Positions 13,049 to 21,126 of a stretch of 64,000 nt of DNA are shown piece by piece. The notes below the pieces were generated by a model. The model did no database searches. It saw only the letters and a list, made by a program, of their open reading frames with translations, and was not told the DNA's origin. The translations under genes were made by a program, and so were the position numbers. Each line of letters starts with the position of its first letter. Positions within the stretch are counted from its first letter, which is position 1. Source of the stretch: Elgaria multicarinata webbii (taxonomy: Eukaryota > Chordata > Lepidosauria > Squamata > Anguidae); assembly GCF_023053635.1 (NCBI RefSeq), contig NC_086173.1, forward strand, positions 142,137,197 through 142,201,196. Direction: 5' to 3'.

Positions 13049-16000
13049 TGTCTTACCCGCCTCTCCATTTTGATTGAGGTGGGGAACAACAGTAAATATA
13101 AAATACATAAAACTGAATTAAGAACATAATATACTTTGTTAAAACATCTTTGAAACATCCTAAAATAACTAATCTTTGGGTGTTTCCTTGGCTTTTGCAG
13201 TGTCCTCCCCACCCCACCCTTTTCATTCTGAAAGGTTGAAATGCCTTTCCTAAGGCTCAGTTCCTGGCAGCAAAAGCTTTAAGCTAAAATATGCCGGCAT
13301 TTCCCTCTCCCCTCACACCGGAATGTGGTTCGCCCCAAAGAGCTTTTCCGAAACTGAATTTGCCCCTTTGACTGAAAGAGGTTCCTCACCTCTGCTGGAA
13401 GGCAATGGGGAGCCAGGGCAAACACCACAGCGTGGACATAGCATGCTCTGGGCTGACCTAGATCTAGAGGGAAATGGAGAGCCAGGCTAACAGGGTGGCT
13501 GTTTGGGTGTGAGCAGCCCCATGTTCCGAGTCTGCTTGACTCTGTTGTTTATAGTTGTTTATGGGTAAGTCACCGTTTGTCTGCCTAAGCTGGCTTAAAC
13601 ACAGCAGCTTTCCTGAGCACCTTGAGGGAAAGGAAAGGGATTGTAACATGTGGTAAATTTAGCATAAGTTGATGTTCTTAAACATCTCTCAAGAACAGCC
13701 CCATAGAGAGCTTATTTATTACAAGTAAGTTATTCATAATTTGTGGCTGAGGTGATGTTTCTGTTATGTAGGGCCAGTGTGGCCTAGTGGCAAGAGCGTT
13801 GGACTGGGAGTCGGGAGATCCGGGTTCTAGACCCCACTCGGCCGTGGAAACCCACTGGGTGACTTTGGGCCAGTCACAGATTCTCAGCCCAACCTACCTC
13901 ACAGGGTTCTTGTTGTGAGGATAAAATAGAGAGGAGGAGGAGGATTATGTACGCTGCCTTGGGTTCCTTGGAGGAAAAAAGGCATGATATAAATGCAATA
14001 ATAAATAAATAAAATATATTTTAAATGTGGAGGAGTATATAAATGATGATAAGAAGCAGCAGCCTAGGCTACACATTTGGGATGATAGAGGTCTGAGGTG
14101 GTAGGAAGGACTGTACCATTTAAAAAAAAATGTTCCCCCATGTTGCTGTTCTTAAATCCTTGCAAGTACAAATGGAAGGATGTCTTAACATGTTTTTTTT
14201 CGATGATGTGTTAGTATTGTTTAGTTTTTACATTGTGTTCAAAAGTGTTATCTCCCAACTACAGTGACACAGCCTAGAATGCTACCATCTTATTCTGCTA
14301 TATATCAGGCTTTTGTTTCTGCTATTAAGGGGATATAATTATGGGTGGTGGTGGTGTTTTTTAAAAAAGGAAATTAATTTACAACTCTTTGCAACATGAA
14401 AGTCTATAATATTCACTTTTTGTCCCTGCCTTCAGGATTGTAAGAAACGCAGCACTCAAACTTCAGACATTGGTTCAGTCAGGAATAGCACAATATGAAG
14501 CATGGAACAAGTGCTCTGTCCAACTTGCACATGCTGCTATGGTTAGTAACCTTTTTGTAGCTTCATCCTGACTGGTTCTTCTGCCAGCTGTTCAGAGGAC
14601 CTGCCTCCAAAACTGTGTTCAGCAAATGAAGCCAAGGAAATGCAGGTCGTATTGCATTCATTCAGATCCCATTTTTAAAAACCATGTTTTGTCAGAAGAA
14701 CAGCGGTTGGGAAACATGATCTTGGCATGTAAGCAATACCGTTTAAGTAATCTTATTCTGTAAACATGTATTTTCATGAGACCTGAGCAGGATTTGTGGC
14801 GCTACTCTCAGACATGTGCTTCATTTAAAAATGATTTTAGCTTTGCAAACTGTGTGCCTCCTTAGGAGGAGTTAGGGTGAGGATGATGGGTGGTGGAAAG
14901 AACTCCTGAGATCACTGAGATTTTCTTTGGAAGTTGTGGAAGTAGGACCCTAGAGTGGAGTGATTCCACGAATGCATCCCCTAGTCCCTTCCTTAAACTT
15001 TTTTCCCCTAGTTGTATGATCAGGGCTGGGAATCTAGGTCAAGCTTAGGGTGCAGAACTTCAGGCTCAGGGCCCAAATCCAGCCAGGCTGGGCCTCAGGG
15101 ATTCTCAAGGTGGCCAACCACCAATCATTTGGTGATTTACTGGCATTTGCTATCCCCCCCCCCCCATTCTAAAAGGATGAAATGCCTCTCCTAAGGCTTA
15201 GTTGCTGGCAGTAAGAACTTTAGACTAAAACTGGGGCATTTTTTTAGCCTCACCCCCTTCACTTTTGGTCTGGCACCCTTCTAGCTGCTGTTTTAATTCT
15301 CCACAATGCCCCAGAGGAATATTACACTAGGGCAGGGCTGGCCTTAGGATAAATAGCACCCTGGGTAAGGAGTGCCTTTGTTGCCCCCCCCCCCTCCGGT
15401 CACCTTTGCAGGGCCACCCAGAGGGTTTATGGGGCCTGGTAAAGGTGTCATGTTGACACCTCCCTCAGCTTGGCACTCCACTTCAGCTCAGTGAGCCAGG
15501 TAACTGCTCAGCGCACACATTCCTAAGGCCGGTCCTGTACTGGGGCATTGTGGGAACTTAAAATGGTGGCTAGCTAGACCCAAAAGCTCGGTGCTGCTTA
15601 GAGTACTGCTGCCTGCTAAGGCTCATGAATGGAGGAGGGGGCTTAAGAGGGGATTTCCCTCCCTCAAACTGGGAACCAGCTTTGGCCCAGAGCCAGAGTA
15701 AGGGAGTGAAGTTTTGGGGAAACAAGCCAAGAACAGATCTCTAAACATCTGCTCTCAAACCTTGCCTAGCTGTGGAAATTAAACACATGTGCTTTTCAGA
15801 AGCAGCCCACAGGAATGTGGGAGCGTGCCTCACGTTCTCCTCCGCGTGTGGCCTGCCCAACACCCATTCCAAATGCCTGTAAAGGGCTAGAGAGCTACTG
15901 TACAAACAGGCTGACGGGATACGTACCTGGCTGTTAACTTTTTCAGGCTCACATCCACTATATTGTGGTGGAAAAATTTATCCAAGCGCTGGAGAAATGT

Positions 16001-19000
16001 GGGAAAGAGGCTGCCATCCAGAGGATCCTTAAACATCTCTGCGACCTCTTCGCACTGCACGGGATTTTATCTAATATGGGAGATTTTATGCTGGACGGGT
16101 ACCTTTCTACAGAGCAGACGGACATGGTGACTGAGTTGTACGTGGATCTCCTGGCGGTCATTCGGTGAGAGGATTCTTCTCCTTCCAGGGGCGTAATGGG
16201 TTTTGCTCCATGTCTGCATCGTACCGTTGTTCATAAATAGCTCGCAAATTGCCTGCCATTAGGATGGGGGAAGCAATGGACCTGTATGTTGCAAGGAGGC
16301 CTGTAGGAGGCACAGATGTCTCATGTTCTCGCTGAAGAGCACACTAAGTTGTCTTCTCTAAATTGCAGTGGTTCTCCAAGCTAGAAAGATGTCTTGCCAA
16401 GTCATACTATTGGCCCATTAAGCCCAGTCTTGCTCACTCCGACTTGCAGTGGCACTTAGGTCTTGGGCAGAGATCTTTCCCTTCACCTGCAATCTGACCT
16501 TTTTAACTGGGAATGTCAGGGATTGAATCTAGGATCTTTTGTGTGTGACGCTTATGCTCTGCTATTGATCGATGGTCCTTCCCAAAGGTCTCAGGTAGGA
16601 GTCTTTTTCAGCTATGCTACATGGGAGGATCTCTTTTCTGGGGCCTTCTGCCTGCAAATTCACCCACTAAGCCATCTTCGTGAACTAAGGCTCTTTCTAC
16701 ACCTAAGGATTATCCCAGGCAAATGGAAGGATTGTCCCTGCCTGCTCCTGGGATCCCCTGTGTGTCATTTGGATGCACAGAGACGATCTGCTTATGATCC
16801 CAGGAAAAAAGGCAGGTGTAAAAATGGCCCAAGACATTCCTGGAGGCAAAGTGCTGTTACTGAGGTCAATCTGATTTGTAGTTTTCACATTTGAGCCGCC
16901 CTCTGATAGTATGTGAAAGGGGAAAATCTCATGTTGGAAATGATTCAGAAAGGAATCGAGAACATAAGAAGAACCATGCTGGATCAGGCCACGGGTCCAT
17001 CTAGTACTCTGATCACACAGTGACCGATCAGCTGTCTTTTTAGCTTTGAATGGGGGTGGGGGAAGGCCAGTAATCGGTGGGGAGCATGATGGAAGTGTAT
17101 AAAATGATGCATGACACAGAGAAATTGGATAGGGAGACATTTTTCTCCCTCTTTCATAATATCAGAACCTGGGGGTCACCCCCATGAAGCTTAATGGTGA
17201 TTCAGGAAAGATAAAAGGAAGTGCTTCTTCACACTGCACAACGTTAAACTATGGAATTCCATGTAGTGATGGCTGCCAACTTAGATGGCTTTAAAAGGGG
17301 ATAAACAAATTCACGGAGAAGGCTAACAATGGCTATTAGTCTTGAGGGCTATATGCTACCTCTAGTATCAGGAGCTGTGTGCCAGTTGCTGGGGAACATG
17401 AGCAGGAGGGTGTTATTGGCCTCATGCCCTGCTTATGGGCTTCCCAAGGGGCATCTGCTTGGCTACCAGATAAGACACAATGCAGGACTAGAAAGGCCTC
17501 CAGTCTGATCCATCATGGCTCTTCTTAGGTTCATATTCATAGGATTGCTGCAGGGCTTCCTGAATCCATAGGATAGAGGTCACAGCTCAGTGCAGAGTGC
17601 ATGTTTAGTATGCAAACTTCAGAAAATACCCACTTCTAGCCACAGCGTGTCCAGTTTGAAGGCTCTCTGGATGGAAGGCTGAGAGAGAGAGGGACCTTGT
17701 CTAGGATCTTGGAGAACCAATGGTCTGACTCAGTAGGAGCATTTTTATTTTGGGGGGGGGAGAATTTACGACACAGGAAACATCAGAAAGATTCTTTGCA
17801 ACACATTTGGGGAAAGATAAGCGTTCCCTGAGGAAGGAAAGTCCTTTCCGAAACGCATGGGACAGAATTAAAGTTTTTTCAGGCACCTGAGAATAATTCC
17901 TCTTCTGTTTTTTGACTACTGACTCAGTATGAGCCAGCTTGGGGTGCTTGTGCAAGTTCATAGCTTTGAAGCCACTATTTACACTTCAAACTAAAAACGA
18001 CACTTTAACCTTTTGGTCAGTTCCATGCTTACATGACGTCTCCTGTGGCTTATAAAGACCTTGGCTGTTTTTAATAAAAGCAGGCATCCAAGAAGTGTTT
18101 TTCATCCTCCTGGCTCTGATGTTTTGAAACGCATGAAAGCCGTGACCTCTCCCTTTAGTGATGGAAGTGCCTACATCAGCACCATTGAGTGGTTTTAGTT
18201 CAGAATCGGCTGCCTAGGCTTTTTAAATAAGTCAGAAATATTCATTTCAAAGCTTTATCAAATCCTTTCCAGTAAAGAGAATGAGTGCGGTGTTGTGACA
18301 GCACCATCAAGCATAAAGGCATTAAAAGATAAAACTATTATTTGCATGTCATTTAAAACATCATCTTCAAGGGTTTTATTGATGCATTAAAATTGAAACC
18401 ATCTCTACGTGGCATCAGATAAAACAACTGTTTTTGCAGAACACAAAAAGGCAACCTTGGTCCAATAGTTTTCTGGGTTATAAAGCCATAAAGCCAGTGT
18501 GGTGTAGTGGCTAAGGTGTTGGACTGGGAGTCAGGAGATCTGGGTTCTAGTCCCCACTCGGCCATGGAAACCCACTGGGTGTCTTTGGGCCAGTCACAGA
18601 CTCTCAGCCCAACCTACCTCACAGGGTTGTTGTTGTGAGGATAACATGTATGCCGCCTTGGGTTCCTTGGAGGAAAAAAGGCAGGATATAAATGCAATAA
18701 ATAAATAGCTTGGGTCCCACAGCTCACCATAACCACTTTCTTTTATGTCCTGTTACTGCCCCTGAAGATCAACTGAGTCCTTCTCCCCCTCTTCCCTCTC
18801 CACACCTCTGCTTTCCACCTATGCAAAAAGTTTGGCATATTCTGCAATCTGGTGATTGTTGCTGTAAGCATGGAATTGGATCCTGAGCACGGAATTCTGC
18901 ATACTGAGATTCTCCATTTGCTTGATTTCTTTAAACCCAGTTTCTAGATGGACTTCATAGAGTTTGTTGGCAGTGCATAGTGATGTCTTATTATTATTAT

Positions 19001-21071
19001 TATTATTATTATTTATTTATATAGCACCATCAATGTACATGGTGCTGTACAGAGTAAAACAGTAAATAGCAAGACCCTGCCGCATAGGCTTACAATCTAA
19101 TACAATCTTAGAAGGAGATTGCTGAGCAGGATTTCCAGCTGACAGACTAGGGTTGAGCTCTAGTCCCCTGACAGACTCCTTACCCCTCCTCTTGGATAGC
19201 AGAACCAGAATTATGCAAAATATATAAAGTGTGCACTTAACTGATAACATTAATGTGCTTTACATAGGACTACCCTTGAAGACTGTCTGGAAACTTTAGC
19301 TGGTACAGAATGCCAATGAGAATGAAACAAAGAGAGCATCTCACTCCAGTTTTGGCTGACTTGGATCTTTTCTAGATCCAGTTGTTAATCCACTGTATCT
19401 ATTTTCGGTTTTGTCACTGAATTGAGATCTGAGCTCTACAAGAAGAGAGTTTCCTTTCCTGCTTTTCTGCTACATAAGCTCTAGGTGGCATTGTGGCACA
19501 GCAGGAAAAAAATGCAAATACGCAAGAGGAAATTGCACTTTTGTTCACTTTCACAATTAAATGCCGCATTTCCCCTGCTCTAAAAAAAATTGCCAAAGGT
19601 GCTTTGTAGATACAGAAGCAAAATTGGAGAGTCATGACACAATCTAAAGAACTCGTAAACAATCATGACTAGGGAATAGGAAGTGCACAATCAATGCCTC
19701 ATGCAGAAAATCCTTTGCACAGTCTGCCAGTTTGCTTCCATCCATGTCCACTTAGAGATGCTGGCACTTGCTTCTGAAGCCCTAAATATTACAAGTTCTA
19801 CATATGCTTCCACAAAAAGCTCTCTGGGAATATATTAGCTGATGAGGAACTTCACCTCTGCACCCTTTCTCTTTCTATAGTAAGATCTCTGACGGTGCAG
19901 CCACTATGCCCAGGGTACATCTGTTTCTCTTCCTCTGTCCTCTCCCGCTTTATACATATTTTGCCACCAGTTCAATCCCCACTTTATGCAGGTTCTTACA
20001 GACTGATGTTGCTTATGAAGTATATGCGTTGAGCCTTATGTTTCTGAATGGATGCTGCTGTGTTTTTATTTTAATGCCTATATTAAAGTTTTTATTTGAA
20101 TTTTATGGTTTTACTTAACGTTAAATACTGCTTGGAGTAGAAATTGTGACTGACAAATCGCAGCTCATACAATAAAATGTTTCCTTCGCTCTTACAGGAG
20201 AGATGCGGTGCCATTAGTGGATGCATTTGACTTCGCTGATGAAAATTTAAACTCGGCCATCGGAAGCTACGACGGTCATGCCTATCAGCGGCTTTATGAG
20301 TGGGCCAAGAAGGCGCCAACCAATAATCAGGTGAGAACAGGGCATGCTGAAATCAACGTTCATTTTTGAAAGGAGGGAAGGACAAAGCTACCAGTGCTTC
20401 TGTTTAACAGGAATGAATTGCTGGCACTGTGTTAGACTAAGGCAGAATCTATTTTTCACACTGAGCAAAAACAAAATGAACTGTGCAAAGCACGTGTATT
20501 CGCTTAACCTGCGTAATTTATCTAAGTTAGCTTTCCTTGGTGCATAATTTGGGTTAGCTAAGAGTAGAAGTTTGAATTGTTGTGGTTATTGTAGCCCAAA
20601 GTATAAACTACTCTGGGCACAAGAAATGGTAGGTAAGATGGGGCACAGAAGAGCAACTAAGAGCAAAACATGCAGGAAATCTGAGTTTGAGATAGTTTAA
20701 GGAAAGCTTTGCTTTTTCTTTCCTTTTTTTGGGTGGGTGGGGGGGAGATTTGATGGAGAGGAAAGTTGCTAGGTGGACCGAAATAATGGCAGCCATTCAG
20801 ACATAAGGAGCGGAATTGCATCAGCAAAAAGGCTGCAGTGGGTGAAAAGAACAACACGGCCCATCTGGCATACAGTGAGATGGGAGCAGTCATGTTGAAC
20901 TCTTCATGGTCTTGCAGCAGCCACCCTCTTCAGATGGCAATGTGCACACAGTCATTTCTTCAGAATATGCTAAGCCAGCCCTGCTGTGATACTCCTGTTC
21001 ATTCCGCTGAGTGGGTCGCTAGACATCTGCCCCAAAGTCCTGCCCTAACAGCACCACTGAGTGAGAGTGGA

Positions 21072-21126
<55 letters not shown>

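Noticed and set aside
13771-14014. Functional tRNA gene
   Set aside because: Pol III boxes are present, but the head continues into a SINE body and LINE-like tail and the same unit recurs at 18491 and 25549.
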